From Candidatus Pelagibacter communis (GTDB lineage: Bacteria; Pseudomonadota; Alphaproteobacteria; Pelagibacterales; Pelagibacteraceae): DNA of 51,530 nucleotides. Where the stretch lies: the NCBI RefSeq assembly GCF_001179985.1, contig NZ_CVSI01000014.1:1-51530 (forward strand). Reading direction: 5' to 3'. The position numbers and the translations under genes were made by a program. The stretch's first letter is position 1; each line of letters opens with the position of its first letter. The notes below the pieces were generated by a model. That model did not search any database. It was not told the origin of the DNA and worked only from the letters and a program-made list of their open reading frames with translations. This document shows positions 27,890-36,196 of the stretch, one piece after another.

Positions 27890-28993
27890 ATGGATGATAT
27901 TGTAGTAGTTGGCGGTGGAATAATTGGAGCATCTACAGCTTATTTTCTTTCAAAGGAAGGTAGAAAAGTAAAAGTAATTGAAAAAGATCCAACTTACAAA
28001 AAAGCTTCATTTCCATTATCTTTAGGTGGTTTTAGAAGACAATTTTTTCAAAAAGAGAACATCATGTTAGGAAAGTTTTCGAGAGAATTTTTGTTAAATG
28101 TTCCTAGTGATCTAAAAACTAAAAATAACCCAAGCCCAACAGTCAGTATGGTCCCAAATGGCTACCTTTTACTTTTTGGACCAGAACACGCTCAAGAACA
28201 GTATTTAGCTTTAGAAAATCATAAAGCTTGTGAGGCTGGTACAAAAAATATTAAAGGTTCAGAATTAAAACAAGTATTTCCATATATAAGTGAAGAGGGT
28301 ATTGAAACAGCAACTTATTCGGATACAAAAATTGAAGGCTGGATAGACCCATATTTATTTCATAATGCTTTAAAAAATAAAGCCATAGAATTGGGCGCAG
28401 AATTTATTAAAGGAGATGTTAAAAGTTTAAAAGAAATTAAAGCAAATGCAATAGTATCAGCCGCAGGTTGTTGGACTAATGAACTTTTAAATGATATACC
28501 AGTTTTTCCTCAAAAGCATACTGTTTTTAGATTTAAATGCCCTAAACATATTCCTGAAATGCCATTAACGGGTGATTTAACAACAGGAGTATATTGGAGA
28601 CCTGAAGGTAAAGAATATTTAGCTGGATCACCGAAGCCTGTATGGGGTGCTGAAGATTTGGAACCAGAATGGAATGATTTTGAAGAATTAGTTTGGCCAG
28701 GTTTAGCAAAAAGAATTTCAGTTTTTGAAGAAATTAAAATGACTGGTGCTTGGGCTGGTTACTACGATTGCAATAAACTAGATAATAATGCAGTAGTTGG
28801 AAAACACCCAGGATACAAGAATGTGTATATGGCATCTGGATTTACTGGAAGAGGTTTAATGCAGGCACCTGGTATTGGTAGAGCTTTGACAGAATTGATT
28901 ACAACAGGGTCTTATCAAACAATCGATTTAGGTTGTTTTTCTGTTGAGAGAGTATTAAAGCAAGAGGAAAGAGTAGAACCTTACGTTTTATAA
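27890..28993 (+). CDS. DAO-family FAD-dependent oxidoreductase
   Basis: This 367-aa protein has N-terminal VVGGGIIGASTAYFL (residues 5-19) and C-terminal ASGFTGRGLMQAPGIGRAL, which close the FAD site of D-amino-acid oxidase/sarcosine-oxidase-like enzymes. The FRRQFF segment after the first lobe resembles FOXRED1-like members. The likely substrate class is an N-methylated or D-amino acid, giving an imine and possibly formaldehyde, but the substrate is not readable from sequence. It begins one base after tspO. The downstream formate dehydrogenase on the other strand is compatible with a one-carbon oxidation theme. Confidence 0.85.
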   Translation: MDDIVVVGGGIIGASTAYFLSKEGRKVKVIEKDPTYKKASFPLSLGGFRRQFFQKENIMLGKFSREFLLNVPSDLKTKNNPSPTVSMVPNGYLLLFGPEHAQEQYLALENHKACEAGTKNIKGSELKQVFPYISEEGIETATYSDTKIEGWIDPYLFHNALKNKAIELGAEFIKGDVKSLKEIKANAIVSAAGCWTNELLNDIPVFPQKHTVFRFKCPKHIPEMPLTGDLTTGVYWRPEGKEYLAGSPKPVWGAEDLEPEWNDFEELVWPGLAKRISVFEEIKMTGAWAGYYDCNKLDNNAVVGKHPGYKNVYMASGFTGRGLMQAPGIGRALTELITTGSYQTIDLGCFSVERVLKQEERVEPYVL

Positions 28994-28997
28994 TTAT

Positions 28998-29171
28998 TCA
29001 TTCTCCAATTTTTTTTACAAATAATCCTAATGTCCCATTAAATAATGATACCAATAAAATAATAAATTGACCTTTAAAAGAATAAAAATCAAAAGATGGA
29101 TAAAAACTTATAGCAACACTAAAAAATAAATAAGTTAAAATAAATGGTTTTAAAAATTTTTTTATTTTCAA
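28998..29171 (-). CDS. Possible small membrane protein, TTG start
   Basis: A 57-codon frame starts with TTG two bases after the formate dehydrogenase stop and ends five bases from the convergent oxidoreductase stop, so it fills the whole gap between them. The product would have a basic N-terminus (MKIKKFLKPF), a hydrophobic segment at ~10-25, a short loop with Tyr-Pro-Ser, a second hydrophobic segment at ~37-53 and a basic tail (FVKKIGE). Positive-inside topology is sensible. An in-frame stop five codons upstream rules out a longer form, and no ATG is available. It may be translated by coupling. I do not recognise a family. Confidence 0.5.
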   Translation of the reverse strand: MKIKKFLKPFILTYLFFSVAISFYPSFDFYSFKGQFIILLVSLFNGTLGLFVKKIGE

Positions 29172-29173
29172 TT

Positions 29174-30373
29174 TTATTTTTTCTTATATTTAGCAGCCTC
29201 CTCTGAACCACTTGTTGCTGAGCCTTTACTGTATGAGTGGGCACCCATTCCAGCTAACTGTCCATCTTTTACAATTAAATATTGATCTCTGATAGGTTTT
29301 TTATCAAAAAAACATTCTAGAATTTCTCTGACACCATCTGCATATCTTGCTTGAGCTGATAGTGACGTACCAGATGTATGTGGAGTCATTCCATGATTAG
29401 GCATACTTCTCCAAACGTGATCATTTGGAGCTGGTTGTGGAAACCAAACATCGCCAGCATAACCACTTAGCTGGCCCGATTTTAGAGCGTCTGCAATATC
29501 GTCTTTATTACAAATCTTTCCTCTTGCAGTATTCACAATATACGCGCCTTTTTTCATTTTGTTGATCATATCTTTATTAAAAAGATTTTCAGTTTCAGGG
29601 TGTAGTGGACAATTAATTGTTACTACATCGCAAACTTTAACCATTGACTCAACTGAGTCATGAAACGTTAAATTTAATTCTTTTTCAACGCTGTCTGGTA
29701 GTTTGTGTCTATCGAAATAGTGCAAATGAACATCGAACGGCTTCATTTTTCTTAATGCATCAAGTCCAATTCTTCCAGCTGCAACTGTACCTATATGCAT
29801 TCCTTCAACATCATAACTTCTGTGGACAGCATCAGCTATATTCCAACCACCCTCGTTAACTATTCTGTGTTGGTTATGATAATCTCTAACCATTGAAACA
29901 ATCATCATTACTATATGTTCTGCAACAGATCTTGAATTACAAAAAGTAACTTCAACCACATCAATTTTATTATCCATAGCAGCTTGTAAATCAACGTGAT
30001 CTGATCCTATACCTGCGGTTATTGCCATCTTTAAATTCTTTGCTTTTTTAATTCTCTCTGCGGTTAAGTAATAAGGAAAAAACGGCTGTGAAATAACTAT
30101 ATCTGCATCAACTATATGTTTGTCTGCTTCACATCCATCACCATCTTTGCTATTTGTGACAATAAATTCGTGACCATTGCTCTCTAAAAATTTTCTAAGT
30201 CCTAATTCTCCTGACACACATCCTAGTAATTGACCAGGAGTAAAATCTCTACCTTTTGGAGTAGGTAAACTCATTCCATCAGGATATTTTTCTAATTTTG
30301 GTAAATCTGATAAAGGGTAAGACTTTGGCATTCCTCCTTTTGGATCGTCATATAAAACGCATAATATTTTCAT
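29174..30373 (-). CDS. fdh: NAD-dependent formate dehydrogenase
   Basis: The 399-aa length and sequence match the metal-free bacterial FDH type (Pseudomonas sp. 101). Visible are the formate-site QPFFPYYLT and CNSRSVAEH (Asn of the active site), the nucleotide-binding GTVAAGRIG, an Asp in HYFDRHKL favouring NAD over NADP, the catalytic Arg in NTARGK and the His in TPHTSGT. It oxidises formate to CO2 with NADH. A clear AGGAG sits five bases before the ATG (30379-30383 on the complementary strand). It is divergent from the ABC transporter operon. In a methylotrophy-like C1 oxidation route it would be the last step. Confidence 0.96.
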   Translation of the reverse strand: MKILCVLYDDPKGGMPKSYPLSDLPKLEKYPDGMSLPTPKGRDFTPGQLLGCVSGELGLRKFLESNGHEFIVTNSKDGDGCEADKHIVDADIVISQPFFPYYLTAERIKKAKNLKMAITAGIGSDHVDLQAAMDNKIDVVEVTFCNSRSVAEHIVMMIVSMVRDYHNQHRIVNEGGWNIADAVHRSYDVEGMHIGTVAAGRIGLDALRKMKPFDVHLHYFDRHKLPDSVEKELNLTFHDSVESMVKVCDVVTINCPLHPETENLFNKDMINKMKKGAYIVNTARGKICNKDDIADALKSGQLSGYAGDVWFPQPAPNDHVWRSMPNHGMTPHTSGTSLSAQARYADGVREILECFFDKKPIRDQYLIVKDGQLAGMGAHSYSKGSATSGSEEAAKYKKK

Positions 30374-30546
30374 TTTTTCTCCTGCATATATTTAAATTTA
30401 ATTAAGGCATCTAACATTATTTAAAGACAATAAAAAATAAAAAATTAATATTTTTCAATCTTAGGTTTTATTTCATCCAAGAGTTGAATAAAAAAGATTA
30501 AAAGTTCACACAAAATTAATCAAATGCGAATCGGAATGATTAAAAT

Positions 30547-30575
30547 TTGCACAAACTTAAAGCATATGGTTAAAT
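30547..30575 (+). promoter_or_regulatory. Candidate sigma-70-type promoter of the ABC transporter operon
   Basis: TTGCAC (30547-30552) and TTAAAT (30570-30575) are separated by 17 bases, 32 bases upstream of the binding-protein ATG, which has an AAGGGG ribosome site. The rest of the 234-base divergent region is A+T-rich without other clear signals. This is pattern matching only; A+T-rich DNA gives many such hits. Confidence 0.4.
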
Positions 30576-30607
30576 TAATTTTTAAACTTTAATTAAAAGG
30601 GGTAGAA

Positions 30608-31948
30608 ATGTTAACAAAAACGTTAAAAAGGCTAGCTTCTACTTTTACAGTAGTAATAGCTTTATTTTCTTCACTCGCTTTACCTCAAAAAGTATTTGGA
30701 GCGGAAACTCAATACTTTCCTGTAGCTAGTAGCCGTGTTGGACCTTATTCAGCAATGGGGACTGGTTATTATGGGGCTCAGATTGACTACATGAATTATG
30801 TGAATATGACAGGCGGAGTGAATGGAGTTATGCTTACGTGGCAAGAATGTGAAACTGAGTACAACGCCGTGAAAACAGTTGAGTGTTACCAGAGACTACT
30901 TGAAAAAGATGGTCAAAGAATAGTTGTTTTTGATACTTTAGGAACACCAGGAGCATATGCAGTAATTAATCGTATGGCAAAAGACAATGTTGTTTTAGCT
31001 CAATATGGTTATGGAAGAACTGACGGTGCTGATGGAAGAGTATGGCCTTGGGTATTTAACGCTGCAAGTCACTACTGGTCACAAATAGCTGTTAAATTAA
31101 AATTTATGGCTGAGATCGAGGGCGGAATTGATAAGATGAAAGGTAAAAAAATCGTTCACTTACACATCGACTCTGCTTACGGGAGAGAGCCATTACCAGC
31201 GATGAGAAAAATTACTTCTGACTGGGGAATGAAATTAGTTGAAATTTCAATTCCACCTCCAGGCCTGGAACAACAATCTCAGTGGCTGCAAATCAGACGA
31301 GAAAATCCAGATTGGGTAACTTTCTGGGGGGCAGGTTCTGGAATGAATTCAACAGCAATGACTAATGCTGCTAGAATTAATTTCCCAAGAGATAGAATGA
31401 TGTACGTAACATTCGGTGCTGCCGAAGAGGATATGTATCCAGCAGGCGATGCAGCTAAGGGAACTTACGCTGTTGCAAATGCTTTACCAGGCGAATATCC
31501 GTTAGTTAAAGCCATCAAAGACAAAGTATATGGTTCTGGAAAAGGTAACTTAGCCGATCCAAATAGAATTGGTTCAGTTTACTGGAATAGAGGACTAGGT
31601 GCAGCAGTTATGTGGATTGAGGCTTTGAAAAATGCTCAAGAGATGCATAATAAAGTTGGTAAAGCAGTAACTGGTGCTGAGTTTAGAGATGGTTATGAAG
31701 CTTTAAATATGACTGAAGCTAGACTTGAAGAACTTGGAGTCGGAGGAATGTTAGCTCCATTTGCTATTTCATGTGCAAACCATGAAGGTGCCGGTAAATT
31801 TGCTGTAATGCAATGGGATGGAACAAAATTCAATCAGGTAACTGGTTGGGAAGCTCCATTAGACCCTAAATTTATTAGAGGTTTAGTTGAAGACTCTGCA
31901 GCAAAATTTGCTAAAGAAAACAACATTACACCAAAAAAATGTGGATAA
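30608..31948 (+). CDS. HAAT-type ABC transporter substrate-binding protein
   Basis: This 446-aa periplasmic protein has a signal peptide (about 1-35, ending KVFGA) and a type I periplasmic-binding fold typical of LivK/urea/amide-binding proteins (Peripla_BP_6): a first lobe with GVMLTWQECETEYN, a hinge region and a late GAAVMWIEALKNA. It leads a complete binding-protein/ATPase/ATPase/permease/permease set. The ligand could be branched-chain or other amino acids, amides or urea. The family is too broad to decide, and the adjacent formate dehydrogenase only hints at a small C1- or amide-type substrate. Confidence 0.88.
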   Translation: MLTKTLKRLASTFTVVIALFSSLALPQKVFGAETQYFPVASSRVGPYSAMGTGYYGAQIDYMNYVNMTGGVNGVMLTWQECETEYNAVKTVECYQRLLEKDGQRIVVFDTLGTPGAYAVINRMAKDNVVLAQYGYGRTDGADGRVWPWVFNAASHYWSQIAVKLKFMAEIEGGIDKMKGKKIVHLHIDSAYGREPLPAMRKITSDWGMKLVEISIPPPGLEQQSQWLQIRRENPDWVTFWGAGSGMNSTAMTNAARINFPRDRMMYVTFGAAEEDMYPAGDAAKGTYAVANALPGEYPLVKAIKDKVYGSGKGNLADPNRIGSVYWNRGLGAAVMWIEALKNAQEMHNKVGKAVTGAEFRDGYEALNMTEARLEELGVGGMLAPFAISCANHEGAGKFAVMQWDGTKFNQVTGWEAPLDPKFIRGLVEDSAAKFAKENNITPKKCG

Positions 31949-31975
31949 TTAATTTAATTAATTAATGTTCACAAG

Positions 31976-32018
31976 AATGGGAAGTTTAAACAATCTCAAT
32001 TGTTTCAAACTTCCCATT
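31976..32018 (+). repeat. Strong intercistronic hairpin after the binding-protein gene
   Basis: A 12-bp perfect stem (AATGGGAAGTTT 31976-31987 with AAACTTCCCATT 32007-32018) continues as seven more pairs (AAACAAT/ATTGTTT) around a four-base loop, with a single bulged C. It is not followed by a T tract. It lies between the binding-protein gene and the first ATPase gene, where such structures usually stabilise the upstream mRNA or partly stop transcription, so that binding protein exceeds membrane components. The sequence is seen directly; the function is inferred. Confidence 0.75.
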
Positions 32019-32045
32019 TAAACAAAATTTAAAGTAAAAAAATAA

Positions 32046-32861
32046 ATGAGTGATAATTCTGTAAATATTCTTGATATAAAAAATATTGAGGTAATGTATG
32101 ACAACGTTATTTTAGCTTTACATGATGTTTCTTTAAAAGTTCCCAAAGGAAAAGTAGTTGCATTATTAGGAGCAAACGGTGCAGGTAAAAGCACAACATT
32201 AAAAGCTGTCTCGACTATGTTGGCTTCTGAAAGAGGTAAAGTTACCAAAGGATCAATCGATTATGATGGAAATTCAATAGAAAAACAGAACCCATCTCAA
32301 ATGGTTGGACTTGGAATGGTTCAAGTATTAGAGGGTAGAAGATGTTTTGGTCATTTAACTGTTGAGGAAAATATTATTTCTGGAGCTTACTCTAGAAAAT
32401 TATCTAAAGGAGATATTGCTCAAGAATTAGAGAAAATTTATACTTATTTTTTAAGATTAAAAGAGAGAAGAAAAAGTCAAGCAGCATTCACATCAGGTGG
32501 AGAACAGCAAATGATTGCAGTTGCAAGAGCAATGATGGCGAAACCTAAAATGTTGTTACTGGACGAGCCAACAATGGGTTTAGCGCCTCAATTAGTTGCT
32601 GAGATTTTTAATATTGTGAAAGAGTTAAATCAAAAAGAAGGAGTTAGCATTTTGCTTGCTGAACAGAACACTAATATTGCATTAAAAAATTCTGACTATG
32701 GCTACATCATTGAAACTGGCAAAGTCATGTTAGAGGGGACCGCTCAAAGTTTATTAAATAATGATAAAGTAAAAGAATTATACTTAGGTATATCAAAAAA
32801 AGGTAGAAAAAACTTTAGAGATGTTCTTAAAGAGGAAAATTTAAACAAAAAAAGCAATTAA
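32046..32861 (+). CDS. livF: HAAT ABC transporter ATP-binding protein (LivF-like)
   Basis: This 271-aa ATPase has Walker A GANGAGKS at 42-49, Walker B LLLDEPTMGLAP and the LivF-like VQVLEGRRCFGHLTVEEN. The ABC signature reads TSGGEQQ rather than LSGGEQQ. A basic tail of about 25 residues (KKGRKNFRDVL...) extends past the usual LivF end. It couples ATP hydrolysis to uptake together with the LivG-like partner that starts two bases downstream. Confidence 0.9.
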   Translation: MSDNSVNILDIKNIEVMYDNVILALHDVSLKVPKGKVVALLGANGAGKSTTLKAVSTMLASERGKVTKGSIDYDGNSIEKQNPSQMVGLGMVQVLEGRRCFGHLTVEENIISGAYSRKLSKGDIAQELEKIYTYFLRLKERRKSQAAFTSGGEQQMIAVARAMMAKPKMLLLDEPTMGLAPQLVAEIFNIVKELNQKEGVSILLAEQNTNIALKNSDYGYIIETGKVMLEGTAQSLLNNDKVKELYLGISKKGRKNFRDVLKEENLNKKSN

Positions 32862-32863
32862 AG

Positions 32864-33658
32864 ATGGCATACGAAAGAAAGTTTAAAATAGGAAAGCCAA
32901 TTTTAGAAGTGAATAATATTTCACTCGCTTTTGGTGGTGTTAAGGCTATTACTGATACTTCATTTAACGTTCTTGAGCACGAGGTTAGAGCAATAATTGG
33001 ACCTAATGGCGCAGGAAAAAGCTCAATGTTAAATTGTATTAATGGGATTTATAAACCTCAAAAAGGAACTGTATCTTTTAGAGGACAAGTAGTACCAAAT
33101 ATAACCCCAAATATTATGGCTCAAATGGGTCTATCTAGAACATTTCAAAACTTAGCTCTATTTAAAAGAATGTCAGTACTGGATAATATTCTAGTTGGCA
33201 GAAAACTGCATACAAAAACAAATTTTCTTGAGGTGGCTTTACAACTTCCTAAAGTAAAAAAAGAGGAAAAATTAAATAGAGAGAGATCAGAAGAAATAAT
33301 AAGTTTTTTAGAGATAGAAGACATTAAAGATACTCCTGTTGGAAAACTTCCTTATGGATTACAAAAAAAAGTTGAGTTAGGCCGAGCTCTTGCGACTGAC
33401 TCATCAATAATTCTATTAGATGAGCCAATGGCTGGAATGAATGTCGAGGAAAAAAGAGATATGTGTAGATTTATTTTAAAGGTAAATGATGAACTTGGTA
33501 CAACGATGGTTTTAATCGAACATGATATGGGAGTGGTAATGGATATATCTGATAGAGTTGTTGTACTTGATTACGGCAAAGTTATTGGTGATGGAACACC
33601 AGATGAAATTATGGCAAACCAAAAAGTAATAGATGCTTATTTAGGAGTGGAACACTAG
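32864..33658 (+). CDS. livG: HAAT ABC transporter ATP-binding protein (LivG-like)
   Basis: This 264-aa ATPase has Walker A GPNGAGKSS at about 47-55, the LivG-type LSRTFQNLALFKRMSVLDN, the signature region LPYGLQKKVELGRALA, Walker B IILLDEPMAGMN and switch His in VLIEHDMGVVM. It is the second nucleotide-binding subunit of the transporter, between the LivF-like gene (two bases away) and the permease genes (nine bases away, with an AGGA ribosome site). Confidence 0.92.
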   Translation: MAYERKFKIGKPILEVNNISLAFGGVKAITDTSFNVLEHEVRAIIGPNGAGKSSMLNCINGIYKPQKGTVSFRGQVVPNITPNIMAQMGLSRTFQNLALFKRMSVLDNILVGRKLHTKTNFLEVALQLPKVKKEEKLNRERSEEIISFLEIEDIKDTPVGKLPYGLQKKVELGRALATDSSIILLDEPMAGMNVEEKRDMCRFILKVNDELGTTMVLIEHDMGVVMDISDRVVVLDYGKVIGDGTPDEIMANQKVIDAYLGVEH

Positions 33659-33667
33659 GATTATAAT

Positions 33668-34576
33668 ATGGCAAATGAATTATTATTTTTTATGGAAGTT
33701 CTGGTTGGTGGTTTACTTGCTGGCACAATGTACTCTTTAGTTGCTTTAGGATTTGTCCTCATTTTTAAAGCTTCAGCAACATTTAACTTTTCACAAGGAG
33801 CTATGGTTTTTTTCTCAGTACTTGCTTTCTGTGGTTTCATGCAAGATTTTAATATACCTTTTGTACTCGCATTTATTCTTGCTGCTTTTTTGATGGTTGT
33901 TGTTGGTCTTTGCACCGAAAGATTGGTCTTAAGGCCTTTGATGAATGCTAGTGAAGATACAGTGTTAATGGCCACAATTGGCTTAGGATATGTTTTAGAG
34001 GGACTTGCTCAAGCAGCATGGGGAGTAGAAGTAAGAAGATTAGATTTGGGCATAGGAGATTTTCCAGTGCCATGGATCGCAGATAATTTAAAATTATTTA
34101 TTAGTGCACTTGATATCACGGCTGGATTAGTTGCAGCAATAATGATAATCGGTCTATTTTTATTATTCAAATACACAAAAATTGGACTAGGCTTGAGAGC
34201 TGTTGCAGATGATGCAGGAGCAGCGAGCTCAATAGGAATTCCCTTAAAACATATAATGTTATTAGTTTGGTCTGCTGCAGGTATAGTAGCTTTAGTAGCG
34301 GGTATGATGTGGGGAGCAAGAGCTGGTGTTCAATTTGCTCTTGTTGATCTTGCCCTAAAAGCTTTGCCAGTTTTGATTATTGGTGGATTTTCCTCAATTC
34401 CAGGGGCAATTATTGGAGGTTTAATAATTGGTGCAGTAGAAAAAATATTAGAGGTTTATATCGGACCATTTTTTGGAGGTGCCATCGAAGGCTGGGCTCC
34501 TTATGTATTAGCAATATTCTTTTTATTATATAGACCGGAAGGTTTATTTGGAGAAAAAATTATAAGGAGAGTTTAA
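33668..34576 (+). CDS. livH: HAAT ABC transporter permease (LivH-like)
   Basis: This 302-aa integral membrane protein has about eight helices and LivH landmarks: GGLLAGTMYSLVALGFVLIF at the N-terminus and GLGLRAVADDAGAASSIGI, the cytoplasmic EAA-type loop for ATPase contact. The C-terminal GGFSSIPGAIIGGLIIGAVE is the typical repeat. It pairs with the LivM-like permease that begins three bases downstream. Confidence 0.92.
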   Translation: MANELLFFMEVLVGGLLAGTMYSLVALGFVLIFKASATFNFSQGAMVFFSVLAFCGFMQDFNIPFVLAFILAAFLMVVVGLCTERLVLRPLMNASEDTVLMATIGLGYVLEGLAQAAWGVEVRRLDLGIGDFPVPWIADNLKLFISALDITAGLVAAIMIIGLFLLFKYTKIGLGLRAVADDAGAASSIGIPLKHIMLLVWSAAGIVALVAGMMWGARAGVQFALVDLALKALPVLIIGGFSSIPGAIIGGLIIGAVEKILEVYIGPFFGGAIEGWAPYVLAIFFLLYRPEGLFGEKIIRRV

Positions 34577-34579
34577 TTT

Positions 34580-35647
34580 ATGAAACCAGTTTTTATGACT
34601 TACACTAAGAAAGACTTGATCAACTTAGCTGTTTGTATGCTTTTAAGTGTATTAATAATACCGACATTTATTAAAACAGAATATTGGTACACCTCCATAT
34701 TAATTCCTTGGCTTTGCTTGGCTTTAGCTACTATTGGACAACAAATTGTAATGGGGTATACGGGACAATTAGCTTTGGGTGCAGCTGGTTTTATGGCTGC
34801 AGGTGCTTTTGCAATGTTTAATCTCATTTTACGAGTGCCTGACCTTGGTTTTGTAGGCTCACTAATAGTTTCAGGTTTAATTGCTGCAGCTTTTGGAATT
34901 CTGTTTGGTTTACCAAGTTTAAAAGTAAGAGGAATTTATCTTATGGTAGCAACATTAGCCTCACAGTTTTTTATTATATGGATGATAGATAAATTTGGAT
35001 GGTTTAAAAACTATGACTCATCAGGGATTATAACTGCACAAGACATAGTTATCTTAGGAAAACCATTTACGACACCATTAGCTATGTATTTTGTATGTTT
35101 AGCTGTAACCACGATTTTAACTTTATTAGCTATGAATATGGCAAGAGGAAGTACAGGCAGAAATTGGATGGCAGTTAGAGACATGGATATTGCTGCTGAG
35201 TCCATGGGAGTTTCTTTATTAAGAACTAAAGTTCAAGCGTTTGCTATCAGCGCATTCTATTGTGGTGTGGCTGGTGCTCTTTTTGCATTTTGTTATCTCA
35301 AATCTTTAGAGCCTGTTGCTTTTGATATTAAATTATCTTTTAAAATCTTATTTATGTGCATTCTTGGGGGACTTGGGACTATTAATGGTGCTTTTATAGG
35401 AGCAGCATTTATTTTGCTTTTTCCGGTTCTTTTAAATGCTATAGGAAACAATGTATTTCATGGAGCTATTGATGCTACAATTATTTCATCAATTGAACAG
35501 GTAATATTTGGTCTGTTGATGATAATATTTATGATATATGAACCTTTAGGAATGGCTAAACTCTGGGAAAATCTAAAGCAAAGTATGAAATCAAAATTAT
35601 CTTCGTCAGGCGTTAAAGGTGTAAAAACTCCACTGCTAAAAAAATGA
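34580..35647 (+). CDS. livM: HAAT ABC transporter permease (LivM-like)
   Basis: This 355-aa integral membrane protein shows LivM features: GYTGQLALGAAGFMAAGAF, FGLPSLKVRGIYLMVATLA, GRNWMAVRDMDIAAESMGV (ATPase-contact loop) and LGGLGTINGAFIGAAF. A Ser/Lys-rich tail follows the last helix. It is the final transporter gene; its stop overlaps a tiny ORF (ATGA). Confidence 0.92.
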   Translation: MKPVFMTYTKKDLINLAVCMLLSVLIIPTFIKTEYWYTSILIPWLCLALATIGQQIVMGYTGQLALGAAGFMAAGAFAMFNLILRVPDLGFVGSLIVSGLIAAAFGILFGLPSLKVRGIYLMVATLASQFFIIWMIDKFGWFKNYDSSGIITAQDIVILGKPFTTPLAMYFVCLAVTTILTLLAMNMARGSTGRNWMAVRDMDIAAESMGVSLLRTKVQAFAISAFYCGVAGALFAFCYLKSLEPVAFDIKLSFKILFMCILGGLGTINGAFIGAAFILLFPVLLNAIGNNVFHGAIDATIISSIEQVIFGLLMIIFMIYEPLGMAKLWENLKQSMKSKLSSSGVKGVKTPLLKK

Positions 35648-35727
35648 ATAAGAAAAAATTAATTTTTGCACTAGTTATAGGAATATTAATAGGTCTGCTT
35701 ATTGAAAATAATTTTATTATTTCATAA
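35644..35727 (+). CDS. Possible 27-aa single-helix membrane peptide
   Basis: An ATG overlapping the livM stop (ATGA) opens a 27-codon frame. The product would have a basic start (MNKKK), a hydrophobic helix with Gly spacing (FALVIGILIGLLI) and a short polar tail. It ends five bases before the convergent HPP gene. Coupled starts of this kind are the norm in this genome, which raises the chance that it is translated, but a frame this short in A+T-rich DNA could be chance. Confidence 0.35.
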   Translation: MNKKKLIFALVIGILIGLLIENNFIIS

Positions 35728-35731
35728 AGAT

Positions 35732-36196
35732 TTATTTTTGGATTGGATATTTTTTCTTAAGAATAAATCTGTTTAAAACAATTCCAAACACAATGATGAT
35801 AATTGAACCAACCATAATGGGGTTTAAAAGATAATCAAAAGAAACAGACCCGAGAATTACTATTATTGGATTTCCACCCGCAGGCGGATGAGGAACATTA
35901 AAAAGTATCATGAGACCAACTCCAAATCCTACAGCCAAGGGTAAAATTATGAATAATGGTAATTGAATGAAAGAAACAAACATTACTCCTACAAAAGAAG
36001 TTAACAAGTGGCCAAAAAAAATATTTTTTGGTTGTGCAAAAGGGCTATCCGGATAACCATAGAGTATAACCATAGTTGAACCAAATGATGCTATTAAAAA
36101 GACACCATAATCAGTCTTATAAGTTAACGCAGACAAAACCCCAATTGTAAAAAAAGAAAATAGTCCCGCTAAAAATGATAGTTTAATTTTTTCCAT
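35732..36196 (-). CDS. HPP family membrane protein
   Basis: This 154-aa protein has four hydrophobic helices and the family motif HPPAGGNP at about 103-110, plus FGSTMVILYGYPDSPFAQP in the first half. HPP proteins are small integral membrane proteins; a plant chloroplast member has been described as a nitrite transporter, but bacterial roles are mostly unproven. The start overlaps the end of the SufU-like gene upstream (14 bases), so the two are one transcript. Confidence 0.85.
   Translation of the reverse strand: MEKIKLSFLAGLFSFFTIGVLSALTYKTDYGVFLIASFGSTMVILYGYPDSPFAQPKNIFFGHLLTSFVGVMFVSFIQLPLFIILPLAVGFGVGLMILFNVPHPPAGGNPIIVILGSVSFDYLLNPIMVGSIIIIVFGIVLNRFILKKKYPIQK

Noticed and set aside
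31976-32018. Rho-independent terminator after the binding-protein gene
   Set aside because: The stem is strong, but no T-tract follows and the ATPase genes begin 28 bases later, so a full terminator is unlikely; listed instead as an intercistronic hairpin.
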